In this document: positions 1 to 9,744 of the stretch, piece after piece
Layout: each line of letters begins with the position of its first letter
How positions within the stretch are numbered: the stretch's first letter is position 1
Origin: Streptomyces xiaopingdaonensis
GTDB lineage: Bacteria > Actinomycetota > Actinomycetes > Streptomycetales > Streptomycetaceae
Reading direction: 5' to 3'
Assembly (NCBI RefSeq): GCF_000262345.1
Contig: NZ_AJTQ01000356.1
Span: 1 to 64,000 of the forward strand
DNA length: 64,000 nt
Notes under the pieces: model-generated
What the model was told of the DNA's origin: nothing
The model's input: only the letters and a program-made list of their open reading frames with translations
Database searches by the model: none
Made by a program: the position numbers and the translations under genes

Positions 1-52
1 AGCTGGACGTGGCGGCGGGGAGTCAGCGCGCTGTGCCCCAAGGCACGCGGCG

Positions 53-553
53 TCAGCGGCGGCGGGAGCGGCGCTTCGCTGCGGGGTTGCCGGTGCGGGC
101 GGCGCGGCGGCGGCGGTGGCGGGCGAGGGCTTGCTCGTACTCCGCGCGGGCGAGCTTCTCTCCGGGTGCCTCGACGACAGTGCGGAGGGCGTAGGCGAGG
201 AGCACGCCGACGAAGCCGACCAGCCGGATGCTCCGCATCGAGGATTCGACCGACGCGTCCTTGGCGTCGGGACGCCGGCTGTACGAGCCGAGCGTGCGGG
301 AGAAGGCGAGCGCGCTGCACACGGCGAAGGCGAGGACGAGCAGCAGCTCCGCCCAACTGCCCACCTCCGCGACGGCGACGCCTTCGTAGGCGAAACGCAG
401 CAGGAACGCACCGAGGACGGCGGCGACCACCGCCCCGAGGCCGAGGCCGACGCGGCGCAGGGCGTAGCCGGCGGAGTGGTCGACCCAGGTGGTGCCGTAG
501 AAGCGGATCTGCTCGGGGGTGGGCTCGCTGGCGGATCGGTCGTTGTCGGGCAC
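53..553 (-). CDS. small conserved membrane protein, function unknown
   Basis: 166 residues. Two or three hydrophobic stretches are visible: about residues 33-56 (GLGAVVAAVLGAFLLRFAYE), 68-85, and 112-124 (VGFVGVLLAYALR). The C-terminus is very Arg-rich and probably cytoplasmic. I recognise no enzyme motif. The start is GTG; a GATAAT box ends 7 nt upstream, suggesting a leaderless transcript, and there is no clear Shine-Dalgarno sequence. It lies downstream of ilvD on the same strand, separated by about 120 nt, so it could also receive read-through from ilvD. This is a hypothetical protein, real by codon bias and by its compact membrane topology. Confidence 0.75.
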   Translation of the reverse strand: MPDNDRSASEPTPEQIRFYGTTWVDHSAGYALRRVGLGLGAVVAAVLGAFLLRFAYEGVAVAEVGSWAELLLVLAFAVCSALAFSRTLGSYSRRPDAKDASVESSMRSIRLVGFVGVLLAYALRTVVEAPGEKLARAEYEQALARHRRRRAARTGNPAAKRRSRRR

Positions 554-560
554 GGTGCCG

Positions 561-566
561 ATTATC
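561..566 (-). promoter_or_regulatory. -10 box of a probable leaderless promoter
   Basis: GATAAT read on the minus strand, 7 nt before the GTG of the membrane protein gene. It matches TATAAT at five of six positions. No -35 was assigned. Confidence 0.4.
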
Positions 567-674
567 CACAGGGAGGATGCACGCCGTACGGGCGGCCTCG
601 GCCGGTCGGCGGGCGACTACGGGAACGGACGGGGCCCGCTGCCGGCGAGCAGCGAGCCCCGCTCCGGAAGCGGG

Positions 675-2528
675 TCAGCGCTCCAGGAGGCCGAGGTCGC
701 GGACCGCGCCCTTGTCGGCGCTCGTGGCCATTGCCGCGTAGGCGCGGAGGGCCGTGGAGACCTTGCGCTCCCTGGACTTGGGGGCGTACGCGCCGGCGAG
801 GGCTTCGCGGCGCGAGGCGAGCTCGTCCTCGGGGACGTTGAGGTTCAGGGTGCGCTGCGGGATGTCGATGACGACCTCGTCCCCGTCCTCGACGAGGGCG
901 ATGGCGCCGCCGCCCGCCGCCTCGGGGGAGACGTGCCCGATCGAAAGGCCGGAAGTGCCGCCGGAGAAGCGGCCGTCGGTGATGAGGGCGCACGCCTTGC
1001 CGAGGCCCCTGCCCTTGAGGAAGGAGGTCGGGTAGAGCATCTCCTGCATCCCGGGGCCGCCCTTGGGGCCCTCGTAGCGGATGACGACGACGTCGCCCTC
1101 CTTCACCGTCTTGTTGAGGATGCGCTCCACTGCCTCCTCCTGGGACTCGCAGACGACGGCGGGGCCCCGGAAGGTGAGGATCGACTCGTCGACGCCTGCC
1201 GTCTTCACGACGCAGCCGTTCTCCGCGAGGTTGCCGTGGAGAACGGCGAGGCCGCCCTCGGAGGAGTAGGCGTGCTCGACGTCCCGGATGCAGCCGTGTG
1301 CGGCGTCGGTGTCGAGGGTGTCCCAGCGCTCGGACTGGGAGAACGCCTCGGCCGAGCGGACGCAGCCGGGGGCGGCGTGGAAGAGCTGGAGCGCCTCGGC
1401 TGACGGGGAGCCGCCGCGGATGTCCCAGCTCTTCAGCCAGTCGGCGAGCGAGGGGGCGTGGACGGTGTGGACGTCCTCGTTGAGCATGCCGCCGCGGTAG
1501 AGCTCGCCGAGGATGGCGGGGATGCCGCCGGCGCGGTGGACGTCCTCCATGTAGTAGGTGCGGCCTTCGGCGACGTTGGGGGCGACCTTGCTCAGGCACG
1601 GCAGGCGCTTCGAGAGAGCGTCGATGTCGGCCATCGTGAAGTCGAGCTCGGCCTCCTGGGCGGCAGCGAGGAGGTGGAGGATCGTGTTCGTGGAGCCGCC
1701 CATGGCGATGTCGAGGGCCATGGCGTTCTCGAACGCGGGGCGGCTTCCGACGTTCCGCGGGAGGACCGTCTCGTCGCCCTCGTCGTAGTGGCGGCGGGCG
1801 AGCTCGACGACGGTGCGGCCGGCGTTCTCGTAGAGGTCGCGGCGCGCGGTGTGGGTGGCGAGGACGGAGCCGTTGCCCGGGAGGGCGAGGCCCATCGCCT
1901 CGGTGAGGCAGTTCATCGAGTTGGCGGTGAACATCCCGGAACAGGAGCCGCAGGTGGGGCAGGCGCTGTCCTCGATCCGGCGCAGGTCCTCGTCGGAGAC
2001 GGACTCGTCGGCCGAGTCGGAGATGGCGGTGATGAGGTCGAGCTTGCGGACGGAGCCGTCGACGAGGGTGGCCGTGCCCGACTCCATCGGGCCGCCCGAG
2101 ACGAAGACCGTGGGGATGTTGAGGCGCATCGCCGCCATCAGCATCCCGGGGGTGATCTTGTCGCAGTTCGAGATGCAGATCAGTGCGTCCGCGCAGTGCG
2201 CTTCCGTCATGTACTCGACGGAGTCGGCGATGAGGTCGCGGGACGGCAGGGAGTAGAGCATGCCGCCGTGGCCCATCGCGATGCCGTCGTCGACGGCGAT
2301 GGTGTTGAACTCGCGCGGGATGCCGCCGCCCGCCTTGATCGCGTCGCTGACGATGCGGCCGACGGGCTGGAGGTGGGTGTGCCCCGGGACGAACTCGGTG
2401 AAGCTGTTGGCCACGGCCACGATCGGCTTCCCGAAGTCCTCACGGGCTACCCCGGATGCCTGCATGAGGGCGCGCGCCCCTGCCATGTTGCGGCCGTGGG
2501 TGACGGTGCGGGACCTGAGCTCGGGCAT
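675..2528 (-). CDS. ilvD: dihydroxy-acid dehydratase
   Basis: 617 residues, the usual length for the bacterial enzyme. It dehydrates 2,3-dihydroxy-isovalerate and 2,3-dihydroxy-3-methylvalerate to the 2-keto acids of the valine/leucine/isoleucine pathway, in the cytoplasm. Sequence evidence: the Fe-S and metal motifs [10 protein letters not shown] and [17 protein letters not shown], the [12 protein letters not shown] motif, and a C-terminal half with [20 protein letters not shown]. The ATG at 2528 is chosen because it opens the conserved N-terminus [14 protein letters not shown] and has AAGGGAG about 10 nt upstream; the reading frame stays open another 42 codons without conservation. No leader peptide or attenuator was recognised upstream. 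The neighbouring TetR gene lies 256 nt upstream on the same strand. Confidence 0.98.
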   Translation of the reverse strand: MPELRSRTVTHGRNMAGARALMQASGVAREDFGKPIVAVANSFTEFVPGHTHLQPVGRIVSDAIKAGGGIPREFNTIAVDDGIAMGHGGMLYSLPSRDLIADSVEYMTEAHCADALICISNCDKITPGMLMAAMRLNIPTVFVSGGPMESGTATLVDGSVRKLDLITAISDSADESVSDEDLRRIEDSACPTCGSCSGMFTANSMNCLTEAMGLALPGNGSVLATHTARRDLYENAGRTVVELARRHYDEGDETVLPRNVGSRPAFENAMALDIAMGGSTNTILHLLAAAQEAELDFTMADIDALSKRLPCLSKVAPNVAEGRTYYMEDVHRAGGIPAILGELYRGGMLNEDVHTVHAPSLADWLKSWDIRGGSPSAEALQLFHAAPGCVRSAEAFSQSERWDTLDTDAAHGCIRDVEHAYSSEGGLAVLHGNLAENGCVVKTAGVDESILTFRGPAVVCESQEEAVERILNKTVKEGDVVVIRYEGPKGGPGMQEMLYPTSFLKGRGLGKACALITDGRFSGGTSGLSIGHVSPEAAGGGAIALVEDGDEVVIDIPQRTLNLNVPEDELASRREALAGAYAPKSRERKVSTALRAYAAMATSADKGAVRDLGLLER

Positions 2529-2784
2529 GGCTGCTCCACTCCCTTGTGAGCACGTGTTGTGCGTACGACGGGCGCGCCCGTCCCGCTGTGCCGGAGGTCG
2601 ACTGCGGTCTCGACCGTCGGCCGCTGCGGGCCGGAACGTGCACTCCTGAGTCATCGAGCCTACGCCCGGGGACCGCGATCCGGACCCGTGGTTCGGATGA
2701 TGAGACCGGTCCGAGTGCTCCTGAGGTACGCGTACCGCGGCCGGCGCCCGCAGCCGCCGGTGCGCCGTGACGTGAGCGTCAAGG

Positions 2785-3393
2785 TCAGGGATCGGTCAGA
2801 TGCCGCTGCACGATCGGCGCGATGCGTGCGACGACGTCCTCGAGCGGTCGCGAAGCGAGCGGCTCGATCTTGATGACGTACCGGAGCAGCGCGGCCCCCA
2901 CCAGTTGCGTCGCAGCCAGCTCGACGCGGAACTCGGGGTCCGGGACCGACACTAGGCCGGCGACCCGGGACATCAGGTTCTTGGTGATCAGGCCGCGGAA
3001 GACGGCGGCCGCCTGCTCGTTGCTGACGGCCGAGCGGACGATGGCCACCAGGGGTTCGCACGTCTCGGGGTTCTCCCAGACGTCGAGGAAGGTCCTGGCC
3101 ACCGCCTCGCCCAAGCCGTCGGGCGTACTCGCGGCGAGCGCGTCCGGCACCTTCAGCACCGGCGCCAGCGCGCCCTCGACGGCCGCGCCGAAGACCTGCT
3201 CCTTCGTGCCGAAGTAGTGGTGGACCAGCGCCGGGTCGACGTCGGCGCCGCGTGCGATCGCACGGATCGACGCCTTGTCGTAGCCCCGGCCGGCGAACTC
3301 GGCGCGCGCCGAGGCGAGGATGCGCTCCCTCGTGCCGGGGCCCGCGCCCTCGTCGCGCGGGGGCCTGCCGCGCCCTCGACGTCCCGCGGTCAC
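2785..3393 (-). CDS. TetR-family transcriptional regulator
   Basis: 202 residues. The N-terminal helix-turn-helix is typical: [41 protein letters not shown] at about 20-60, followed by a C-terminal ligand/dimer domain of the TetR_C family. The start is GTG; its last bases overlap the TGA of the upstream isomerase gene (GTGA, positions 3390-3393), so the two are translationally coupled. The ligand is unknown. The pairing suggests the regulator and the isomerase share one transcript; whether it controls that transcript or ilvD downstream is not shown by the sequence. Confidence 0.9.
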   Translation of the reverse strand: MTAGRRGRGRPPRDEGAGPGTRERILASARAEFAGRGYDKASIRAIARGADVDPALVHHYFGTKEQVFGAAVEGALAPVLKVPDALAASTPDGLGEAVARTFLDVWENPETCEPLVAIVRSAVSNEQAAAVFRGLITKNLMSRVAGLVSVPDPEFRVELAATQLVGAALLRYVIKIEPLASRPLEDVVARIAPIVQRHLTDP

Positions 3394-4190
3394 GCGCCGG
3401 CCCCGCCTGCGAGGTGGCGGCGCGTGAAGGCGAGCGCCTCCGCGAGGTCGGCCTCGCGCTCGGCGGCCGACATGGCCCGCCTGGTGTTCACCTCGACGAC
3501 GACGTGTCCGTCGTACCCGTGCTCCGCGAGCTGTTGCAGCAGCTCGGCGCAGGGCTGATTGCCGCGACCGGGTACGAGGTGCTCGTCCTTGCTGGAGCCG
3601 ACGCCGTCGGCGATGTGCACGTGGCCGAGGCGGTCCCCCATGCGAGCCGCCATGGCGAGGGTGTCGGTGCGGGCCGTCGCGGTGTGGGAGAGGTCGATCG
3701 TGAAGTGCCGGTAGTCGTCGGTGGTCGGGTCCCAGTCGGGGGCGTAGGCGAGCATCTCGCGATCGCGGTAGCGCCAGGGGTACATGTTCTCGACCGCGAA
3801 CCTGACGTCGGTCTCGTCCGCCATCCGCCACACGCCGCGCACGAAGTCCCGTGCGTACGACCGCTGCCAGCGGAAGGGCGGATGGACGACGACGGTGGAG
3901 GCGCCGAGGCTCTCCGCCGCGCTCCGTGCCCGCTTCAACTTCTCCCACGGATCCTTCGACCAGACGCGCTGGGTGATCAGCAGGCAGGGGGCGTGGACGG
4001 CGAGGATCGGGACCCCGTGGAAGTCGGAGAGGCGGCGGAGTGCCTCGATGTCCTGGCTCACCGGGTCGGTCCAGACCATCACCTCGACGCCGTCGTAACC
4101 CAGGCGTCCCGCGATCTCGAAGGCCGCCGCCGTGGACTCCGGATAGACCGAGGCGGTGGACAACGCGACCTTGGCGCCGGGGATACGCAT
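3390..4190 (-). CDS. sugar phosphate isomerase/epimerase (TIM barrel)
   Basis: 266 residues from the ATG at 4190. An in-frame GTG at 4211 would add seven residues (MPVVERA); neither start has a strong ribosome site. The fold is that of the AP-endonuclease-2/xylose-isomerase-like TIM barrel family: [11 protein letters not shown] near the N-terminus, VHPPFRWQ in the middle, [12 protein letters not shown] (metal-binding Glu), [33 protein letters not shown] and VVVEVNTRR. The Glu, Asp and His residues of these motifs fit the divalent-metal site of the family. The substrate cannot be read from the sequence. It is transcribed together with the TetR gene, which it overlaps by 4 nt. Confidence 0.88.
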   Translation of the reverse strand: MRIPGAKVALSTASVYPESTAAAFEIAGRLGYDGVEVMVWTDPVSQDIEALRRLSDFHGVPILAVHAPCLLITQRVWSKDPWEKLKRARSAAESLGASTVVVHPPFRWQRSYARDFVRGVWRMADETDVRFAVENMYPWRYRDREMLAYAPDWDPTTDDYRHFTIDLSHTATARTDTLAMAARMGDRLGHVHIADGVGSSKDEHLVPGRGNQPCAELLQQLAEHGYDGHVVVEVNTRRAMSAAEREADLAEALAFTRRHLAGGAGA

Positions 4191-4307
4191 CGCTCGCTCG
4201 ACCACGGGCACAGCCTAGAACGCCTGACCGCGGAAGCCCGGGCCGCCCTCGGCCCCGCGACCGCGCACGCGCCCGTGCGGCGGCCCGGCGGGGCGGCTCG
4301 GGTTCCG

Positions 4308-5237
4308 CTACGCGGTGTCCAGGTGGTCGAGGCGGCGCAGGATGACGCCCTCGCGCAGCGCCCACGGGCACGTCTCCAGAACGTCGACGCCGAAGAGGTC
4401 CATGGCGCCCTCCGCGACGAGCGCCCCCGCCGGGAGCTGCCGTGCTCGCCCCCTGGAGACGCCGGGGAGCGCGGCCCGCTCGTCGGACGGCATCGCGGCG
4501 AGCTTCGGCACCCAGCTCTCGAGCGCCTCGCGGGTGAGCTGCCGCCGTACGTACGGTCCTTCGGAGGAGCGTGCGGCTCCCGTCAGGCGGGCCAGCTGCT
4601 TGAAGGTCTTCGATGTGCCGACGACGTGGTCCGGCCGTCCGAGCCGGGTGAAGTCCCCCACCGTACGGGCGATTTCGGCGCGCACGTGCCGCCGCAACGA
4701 GCGGAAGGCGCCGGCCTCGGGCGGGTCGCCCGGCAGCGTCGAGGTGAGCCGGCCGGCGCCGAGCGGGAGGGAGACGGCGGCGTCGGGCTGCTCGTCGATC
4801 CCGTACGCCATCTCCAGGGAGCCGCCGCCGATGTCGAGGACGAGGAGCCGCCCCGCGGACCACCCGAACCAGCGCCGCGCGGCGAGGAAGGTGAGCCGCG
4901 CCTCCTCGGGGCCCGAGAGGACCTGGAGTTTGACCCCCGTCTCCTCGGCGAGATGCGCGAGGACGCTCTCAGCGTTGCTCGACTCGCGGACGGCCGAGGT
5001 GGCGAAGGCGAGGAGGTCCTCGACGCCCTTGTCCTCGGCGGTCCGTGACGCGGTGCGCAGGGCCTCGGCGAGGCGCTCGACGCCCTGCGCGTTGATCGCG
5101 CCGCGTGCGTCGAGGAGTTCGGCGAGTTTGAGTTCCTCCTTGTGGGAGTAGGCGGAGAGGGGGCGCGCGCCGGGGTGCGCGTCGACCACCAGCAGATGGA
5201 CCGTGTTCGAACCCACGTCGAGCACTCCGAGTCTCAT
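4308..5237 (-). CDS. ppx: Ppx/GppA family exopolyphosphatase
   Basis: 309 residues. It belongs to the actin-like ASKHA superfamily and should hydrolyse inorganic polyphosphate or pppGpp in the cytoplasm. Motifs: [20 protein letters not shown] (phosphate loop 1) at the N-terminus, [39 protein letters not shown] (phosphate loop 2) and [15 protein letters not shown]. The length fits the short actinobacterial Ppx1/Ppx2 form without the C-terminal HD domain. The ATG at 5237 follows a TAGCGT box by 7 nt, so a leaderless start is likely. It is divergent from the Cys-rich gene at 5355, with both promoters in the 117-nt gap. Polyphosphatase versus pppGpp hydrolase activity cannot be decided from sequence. 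Confidence 0.93.
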   Translation of the reverse strand: MRLGVLDVGSNTVHLLVVDAHPGARPLSAYSHKEELKLAELLDARGAINAQGVERLAEALRTASRTAEDKGVEDLLAFATSAVRESSNAESVLAHLAEETGVKLQVLSGPEEARLTFLAARRWFGWSAGRLLVLDIGGGSLEMAYGIDEQPDAAVSLPLGAGRLTSTLPGDPPEAGAFRSLRRHVRAEIARTVGDFTRLGRPDHVVGTSKTFKQLARLTGAARSSEGPYVRRQLTREALESWVPKLAAMPSDERAALPGVSRGRARQLPAGALVAEGAMDLFGVDVLETCPWALREGVILRRLDHLDTA

Positions 5238-5244
5238 GGACAGC

Positions 5245-5250
5245 ACGCTA
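5245..5250 (-). promoter_or_regulatory. -10 box of leaderless ppx promoter
   Basis: TAGCGT on the minus strand, then 7 nt (GCTGTCC), then the ppx ATG. No Shine-Dalgarno sequence fits between them. Confidence 0.6.
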
Positions 5251-5341
5251 GCCGCCGTCGCCCGCGCGCGCTGGAAGAGCCGATGGACCGACGGCGAAGG
5301 GTCCGTGGGTGCGCCGTGCAAGGGGCGCGCGCTCTCTCTCT

Positions 5342-5347
5342 TACGCT
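5342..5347 (+). promoter_or_regulatory. -10 box of leaderless promoter for the Cys-rich gene
   Basis: TACGCT, 7 nt, then GTG at 5355. This fixes the GTG rather than the later ATG at 5382 as the preferred start. Confidence 0.55.
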
Positions 5348-5354
5348 GGGGCGC

Positions 5355-6224
5355 GTGGGTACGACGAAAGCGGCGAAGCATATGAACCAGGGCAGTACGG
5401 AAGCAGGCGACGTGGGCGTGGACGAAGCGGTGGCGACAACTCCGGGACAGCGCACGGGTCCTGGCCGGGAGGCGCGCGACGAAGAGGTGGGCCTCAACTT
5501 CACACGTGCGTGGGTGGAGTTCGACGACCCCGCCGACGAGGAACAGGTCTTCCGGTGCGACCTGACCTGGCTCACGAGCCGCTGGAACTGCATCTTCGGC
5601 CGCGGCTGCAGCGGAATCACGCCCGGCCGCGCCGAGGTCGGCTGCTGCACACTGGGCGCGCACTTCACCGACGAGGAGGACGAGGAGCGCGTCGCCGGGC
5701 ACGTGGCCCGTCTCACACCGGAGCTGTGGGAGAACCACAACATCGGCACGGAGACCGGCTGGACGGAGGTGAACGACGAGGGCGAGCGCCAGACCCGTCG
5801 GTACAACGGCGCCTGCATCTTCAACAACTCCCCCGGCTTCCCCGGCGGTCAGGGCTGCGCGCTCCACACGCTCGCCCTCAAGGAGGACCGCGAGCCGCTG
5901 GAGACCAAGCCGGAAGTCTGCTGGCAGGTGCCGATCCGCAGGTCGTACGAGTGGGTCGAGCGGCCGGACGGCGAGGAGGTGCTCTACGTCTCCATCGGCG
6001 AGTACGACCGCAGGGGTTGGGGCGGCGGCGGGCACGACCTGCACTGGTGGTGCACCGGGGCGCCGTCCGCGCACGGCGCCTCCGAGCCCGTCTACGTCTC
6101 CTACGAGCCGGAGCTCACCGAGCTGATGGGCGAGGCCGGCTACGCCAAGCTCGCCGAACTCTGCGAGCAGCGCCTGGCGTCGGAGCTTCCGCTCTTCGCG
6201 CCGCACCCGGCCGACCCGGCCTGA
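5355..6224 (+). CDS. conserved Cys-rich protein, possibly YkgJ-like metal/Fe-S binding
   Basis: 289 residues from GTG 5355 (280 from the alternative ATG 5382). The middle holds a dense cysteine set: [19 protein letters not shown], then [12 protein letters not shown], later NGACIFN and GQGCALH, then PEVCWQVP. The CC pair, spaced Cys and GCALH element recall the YkgJ/zinc- or iron-chelating domain, which probably holds a metal or Fe-S centre; this is inference from spacing only. No signal peptide or membrane span. It is divergent from ppx with a compact shared promoter region, and convergent with the BACON-domain gene. Function unknown. Confidence 0.82.
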   Translation: MGTTKAAKHMNQGSTEAGDVGVDEAVATTPGQRTGPGREARDEEVGLNFTRAWVEFDDPADEEQVFRCDLTWLTSRWNCIFGRGCSGITPGRAEVGCCTLGAHFTDEEDEERVAGHVARLTPELWENHNIGTETGWTEVNDEGERQTRRYNGACIFNNSPGFPGGQGCALHTLALKEDREPLETKPEVCWQVPIRRSYEWVERPDGEEVLYVSIGEYDRRGWGGGGHDLHWWCTGAPSAHGASEPVYVSYEPELTELMGEAGYAKLAELCEQRLASELPLFAPHPADPA

Positions 6225-6254
6225 CGCGGCCGCGCTCGGAGGCGGCCCCGCGCC

Positions 6255-7868
6255 TCAGCGTGCGGGGAGCGCCGACGGCTGCGTGGACGAGGGCGGGGGT
6301 GTGCTTGTCGGGGGCTCGCTCGGCTCCTCCGGCTCGCCGGGGCTCTCCGGGTCCTGCGGTTCCCCGGGGGACTGGGGGTCCTCCGAGTCGTCCGGGGGCT
6401 GCGGGTCCGTCGGCGGCCGGGATGGACCGGAAGGGCTCGACGGTACGGAGGAGCCGGCGTCGGGGCCGCCGGGAGACGGGCGGTGCGGCGTGGCGCCGGG
6501 CGCCGTGCTGCTGCCGCTCCCCGCGATGCTCACCACGGCGCCCGACGGCGCCACCACCAGCCGCGTCGACCAACGGCCCGAGGGCACACGCGACGCGTCG
6601 ACGGTGACCCGCACCGTGACGTCGTCGCCCGGCTCCAGCACGCCGTGCGGGGGGACGATGCGCAGCCAGCCGGCCTCGGTGGAGACGGACCAGTGGACGG
6701 GCTCGCCGCCGAGGGCGGTGAGGGTGAGGACGACGCCGTCCCCCCGCGGTTCGGCTCGCGTCGCGAGGCGGGAGTCGCCGGCCGGGTGGGTCACGGCCAC
6801 CGAGACGCGGTGGTCGCCGTCCGCCTTCTTCGGGCGCTGCGGTCCGGCCTGGCCGGCCTTCTCGTAGGGGATCTCCCGTTCGTGGAACTCGGAGGCGGAG
6901 CCCGGGCCGCTGCTCTCGGCCGTGTCGGAGGTGCCGCGCCAGGCCGCCCACAGGGTCAGCACCGGAGCGGCGAGGACGGCCGCGACCACGGTGGCGGTCA
7001 CGGCCCGGCCGCGCAGACGCTCGCGGCGGGCCTCCCGTTCGCGGTCCGCGACGGGGAAGCCGGCGCGGTCGAAGCGCGGCAGCCGTCGGGAGCGGGCGTG
7101 CAGGGCCGCTTCGACGGCGGCGTCGATGTCGGCGCGCGGAGCCTCGAGCACCGCGAGGCGGGCGCTGGTCGGCGCGGTGCCGGGCCACCGCACGCCCGAC
7201 ATGGCGCGCTCGGCCGCTCTGCGGCAGCGGTCGCAGTCGTCGATGTGGAGGACGAGTTCGCGTCGCAGCGGGGTGCCGAGGAGGAGCTGCTCCTCCCCCG
7301 CGAGACCGGTGACGGCGGGGCAGCCGCCGGACTCGACGACGGCGAGCGCGGCTCTGGTGCGCTCCACTTCGCACGAGGCGTGCGAGACCAGGGCGCTCGC
7401 CTCCTGCGTGTCGAGGGACAGCACCGCCGCGACCTCGCGGGCTCCGAGACCGTGGCGCACGGCGAGTTCCAGCGCGTCCCGCTCGACGGGTGTCTGCCCG
7501 GACGCCTCCGGCCAGGCGAGCGCGGCGAGTTGGCGACGGCGGTGGGCTCTCGCCTCGCCGGAGAGCTCCGGGCCCTCGGGTTCCCTGGCAGCGGCGAGCC
7601 GGTAGGTGCACGACCAGCGGGCGAGGGCGTAGAGCCATGCCCGGTACAGCGCCGGCTCCGCGGGGGCCCGGCCTCGCTCGCGGCGGCGGTGGGCCACGGC
7701 GAGGGCCTCCCCGAGGGCGGAGACGGCCGGCTCGTGCTCGCACACGACCGAGAGACAGTAGGTGAACAGGCCGTCGAGATAGCGGTCGTCGCGACGCCGG
7801 TGTACCTGGGTGTGCGCCGGTGGTGCGCCGGTGGGGTCTGCGGTGTCTTCGCGCCTGCTGGTCATCAC
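6255..7868 (-). CDS. membrane-anchored ECF-sigma-like / ZAS anti-sigma-like / BACON-domain fusion
   Basis: 537 residues. Residues 30-95 resemble ECF sigma region 2 (LFTYCLSVV...ALYRAWLYALARWSCTY). Residues 120-175 resemble region 4 (ERDALELAVRHGLGAREVAA, then SLDTQEASALVSHA). Residues 208-215 contain H-x3-C-x2-C (HIDDCDRC), the zinc motif of ZAS anti-sigma factors. A membrane span follows at about 290-312, then a BACON-type beta domain at about 352-450 (PVHWSVSTEAGWLRIVPPHG, GDDVTVRVTVD) and a Pro/Ser/Glu-rich tail. Expected topology is N-inside with BACON outside. The GTG start at 7868 follows TACCGT by 6 nt (leaderless); the next codon is ATG. Whether region 2/4 still binds RNA polymerase or DNA is unknown; the similarity is weak and could be a degenerate adaptor. 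Confidence 0.8.
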   Translation of the reverse strand: MMTSRREDTADPTGAPPAHTQVHRRRDDRYLDGLFTYCLSVVCEHEPAVSALGEALAVAHRRRERGRAPAEPALYRAWLYALARWSCTYRLAAAREPEGPELSGEARAHRRRQLAALAWPEASGQTPVERDALELAVRHGLGAREVAAVLSLDTQEASALVSHASCEVERTRAALAVVESGGCPAVTGLAGEEQLLLGTPLRRELVLHIDDCDRCRRAAERAMSGVRWPGTAPTSARLAVLEAPRADIDAAVEAALHARSRRLPRFDRAGFPVADREREARRERLRGRAVTATVVAAVLAAPVLTLWAAWRGTSDTAESSGPGSASEFHEREIPYEKAGQAGPQRPKKADGDHRVSVAVTHPAGDSRLATRAEPRGDGVVLTLTALGGEPVHWSVSTEAGWLRIVPPHGVLEPGDDVTVRVTVDASRVPSGRWSTRLVVAPSGAVVSIAGSGSSTAPGATPHRPSPGGPDAGSSVPSSPSGPSRPPTDPQPPDDSEDPQSPGEPQDPESPGEPEEPSEPPTSTPPPSSTQPSALPAR

Positions 7869-7874
7869 CCGGTG

Positions 7875-7880
7875 ACGGTA
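7875..7880 (-). promoter_or_regulatory. -10 box of leaderless promoter for the BACON-domain gene
   Basis: TACCGT on the minus strand with a 6-nt spacer (CACCGG) to the GTG at 7868. Confidence 0.55.
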
Positions 7881-8070
7881 GGCGGATGATGGCGTTTTAC
7901 CGGTCCTGGTTGCGCAGTTTTAATCCGTACGGATGACTATCTGCGGTGAGGACCGACCCGGGTAACGATATCCGCTAAGTACCGCGGCAGGCAGGCGAGT
8001 TCGGGTTTCCGCGGTGTACGGCGCGGACGGCCGCCCGGCAGGCGGGCCGCTCTCTGTCGGTGGGCGCGAC

Positions 8071-8076
8071 TACCGT
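8071..8076 (+). promoter_or_regulatory. -10 box of leaderless radA promoter
   Basis: TACCGT, 7-nt spacer (GAGGGCC), ATG at 8084. The GAGGG in the spacer is too close to the ATG to be an effective ribosome site. Confidence 0.55.
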
Positions 8077-8083
8077 GAGGGCC

Positions 8084-9484
8084 ATGGCAACCCGTAAGTC
8101 GTCCGCCAAGGACCGTCCCGCCTACCGCTGTACCGAGTGCGGCTGGCAGACCGCGAAATGGCTCGGGCGGTGCCCCGAGTGCCAGGCGTGGGGCACCGTC
8201 GAGGAGGCGGGGAGCCCCGGTGTGCGGACCACGGCCCCCGGCAGGGTCTCCGCTTCTGCGCTGCCCATCGCGCAAGTGGACGGCGAGCAGGCGACGGCGC
8301 GGAGCACCGGAGTCCCCGAGTTCGACCGGGTGTTGGGCGGTGGGCTGGTGCCGGGGGCCGTGGTGCTTCTGGCGGGCGAGCCAGGCGTGGGGAAGTCCAC
8401 GCTTTTGCTCGACGTCGCGGCCCGCGCTTCGGGCTCGGGCCACCGCACCCTGTACGTCACGGGTGAGGAGTCCGCGGGGCAGGTGCGGCTGCGCGCCGAC
8501 CGGATCGGTGCGCTGAGCGGGGACCTCTACCTCGCGGCGGAGACGGACCTCTCCGCCGTGCTCGGCCATCTCGACGAGGTGAAGCCGTCGTTGCTCGTCC
8601 TCGACTCCGTGCAGACCGTCGCCTCGCCCGAACTCGAAGGGGCGCCCGGCGGCATGGCCCAGGTGCGCGAAGTGGCGGGCGCTCTGATCCGTGCCTCCAA
8701 GGAGCGGGGGATGTCGACGCTGCTCGTCGGCCACGTCACCAAGGACGGAGCGATCGCGGGGCCGCGGCTGTTGGAGCATCTCGTCGACGTCGTGCTGCAC
8801 TTCGAAGGCGACAGGCACGCGAGACTGCGCCTCGTCCGCGGCGTGAAGAACCGCTACGGGACGACCGACGAGGTCGGGTGCTTCGAGCTGCACGACGAGG
8901 GGATCACCGGCCTCGCCGACCCCTCCGGGCTCTTCCTCACACACCGTGCCGAGCCCGTCCCCGGCACCTGCCTCACCGTGACACTCGAGGGTCGGCGGCC
9001 GCTCGTCGCCGAAGTGCAGGCGCTCACCGTCGACAGCCAGATCCCGTCACCGCGCAGAACCACCTCGGGGTTGGAGACCTCCCGAGTCTCCATGATGCTC
9101 GCCGTGTTGGAGCAGCGCGGGCGGATCAGCGCGCTCGGCAAGCGGGACATCTACAGCGCCACGGTGGGCGGCGTGAAGCTCACCGAGCCGGCCGCCGACC
9201 TCGCCGTCGCGCTGGCGCTGGCGAGCGCCGCCTCGGACACGCCGCTGCCGAAGAACCTCGTCGCGGTCGGGGAGGTCGGGCTCGCGGGGGAAGTACGGCG
9301 GGTGACCGGTGTGCAGCGGCGGCTCTCCGAAGCCGCGCGGCTCGGCTTCACGCACGCGCTCGTCCCCGCGGACCCGGGCCGGATACCGGACGGCATGCGC
9401 GTGTTGGAGGTGGCCGATGTCGGCGAGGCGCTGCGCGTGCTGCCGAAACGGCCGGTGCGCCGGGACGAGGAGCCCGTCGGCTGA
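8084..9484 (+). CDS. radA: DNA repair protein RadA (Sms)
   Basis: 466 residues. A RecA-like ATPase acting in branch migration of recombination intermediates. Domains: N-terminal C4 zinc finger (C16, C19, C30, C33), RecA-type ATPase with Walker [10 protein letters not shown] at about 98-106, the RadA signature as KNRYG at 255-259 (KNRFG in the textbook form), and a C-terminal Lon-like domain. The conserved N-terminus begins [16 protein letters not shown], which supports the ATG at 8084. It is followed by disA on the same strand after 260 nt; radA-disA adjacency is common in Gram-positive bacteria, and in Bacillus RadA inhibits DisA cyclase activity, so a functional link is plausible. Confidence 0.97.
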   Translation: MATRKSSAKDRPAYRCTECGWQTAKWLGRCPECQAWGTVEEAGSPGVRTTAPGRVSASALPIAQVDGEQATARSTGVPEFDRVLGGGLVPGAVVLLAGEPGVGKSTLLLDVAARASGSGHRTLYVTGEESAGQVRLRADRIGALSGDLYLAAETDLSAVLGHLDEVKPSLLVLDSVQTVASPELEGAPGGMAQVREVAGALIRASKERGMSTLLVGHVTKDGAIAGPRLLEHLVDVVLHFEGDRHARLRLVRGVKNRYGTTDEVGCFELHDEGITGLADPSGLFLTHRAEPVPGTCLTVTLEGRRPLVAEVQALTVDSQIPSPRRTTSGLETSRVSMMLAVLEQRGRISALGKRDIYSATVGGVKLTEPAADLAVALALASAASDTPLPKNLVAVGEVGLAGEVRRVTGVQRRLSEAARLGFTHALVPADPGRIPDGMRVLEVADVGEALRVLPKRPVRRDEEPVG

Positions 9485-9593
9485 GAGTGTCGGCAGACGA
9501 GTGGACCCGCCGACGGCCGTCCGCGGTCGGGGAGTTCGGCCTCGCACAACGCCCGGCCACGGCGGTCCCGCACGGTCGTGAGTGCGCCGCCGG

Positions 9594-9599
9594 TAGACT
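9594..9599 (+). promoter_or_regulatory. candidate -10 box of a disA promoter
   Basis: TAGACT in the radA-disA gap, a good match to TAnnnT. It would give transcription from about 9606 and a leader of about 140 nt. No confident -35 is visible. Confidence 0.4.
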
Positions 9600-9626
9600 T
9601 TGCCCCGGTCTTGCCCGTCGCCTGCG

Positions 9627-9644
9627 ACATGCCGGCAGGCATGT
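9627..9644. repeat. inverted repeat in the disA leader
   Basis: ACATGCC-GGCA-GGCATGT: a perfect 7-bp inverted repeat with a 4-nt centre, 101 nt before the disA GTG. It could be an operator or a small mRNA hairpin. No U-tract follows, so a simple terminator of radA is less likely. Confidence 0.45.
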
Positions 9645-9744
9645 ACGACGAACCGCTTGTGACAAACCAGTTGCGGCGATCCTGCCGGCGGATGCACGTC
9701 AACGACCCGATGCCGACAGGCACCCGCACGACCGAAGGAGTGCA

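Noticed and set aside
2725..2736. GGTACGCGTACC palindrome between ilvD and the TetR gene.
   Set aside because: Only 12 nt and built of common Streptomyces dinucleotides; without a second copy I cannot call it an operator.
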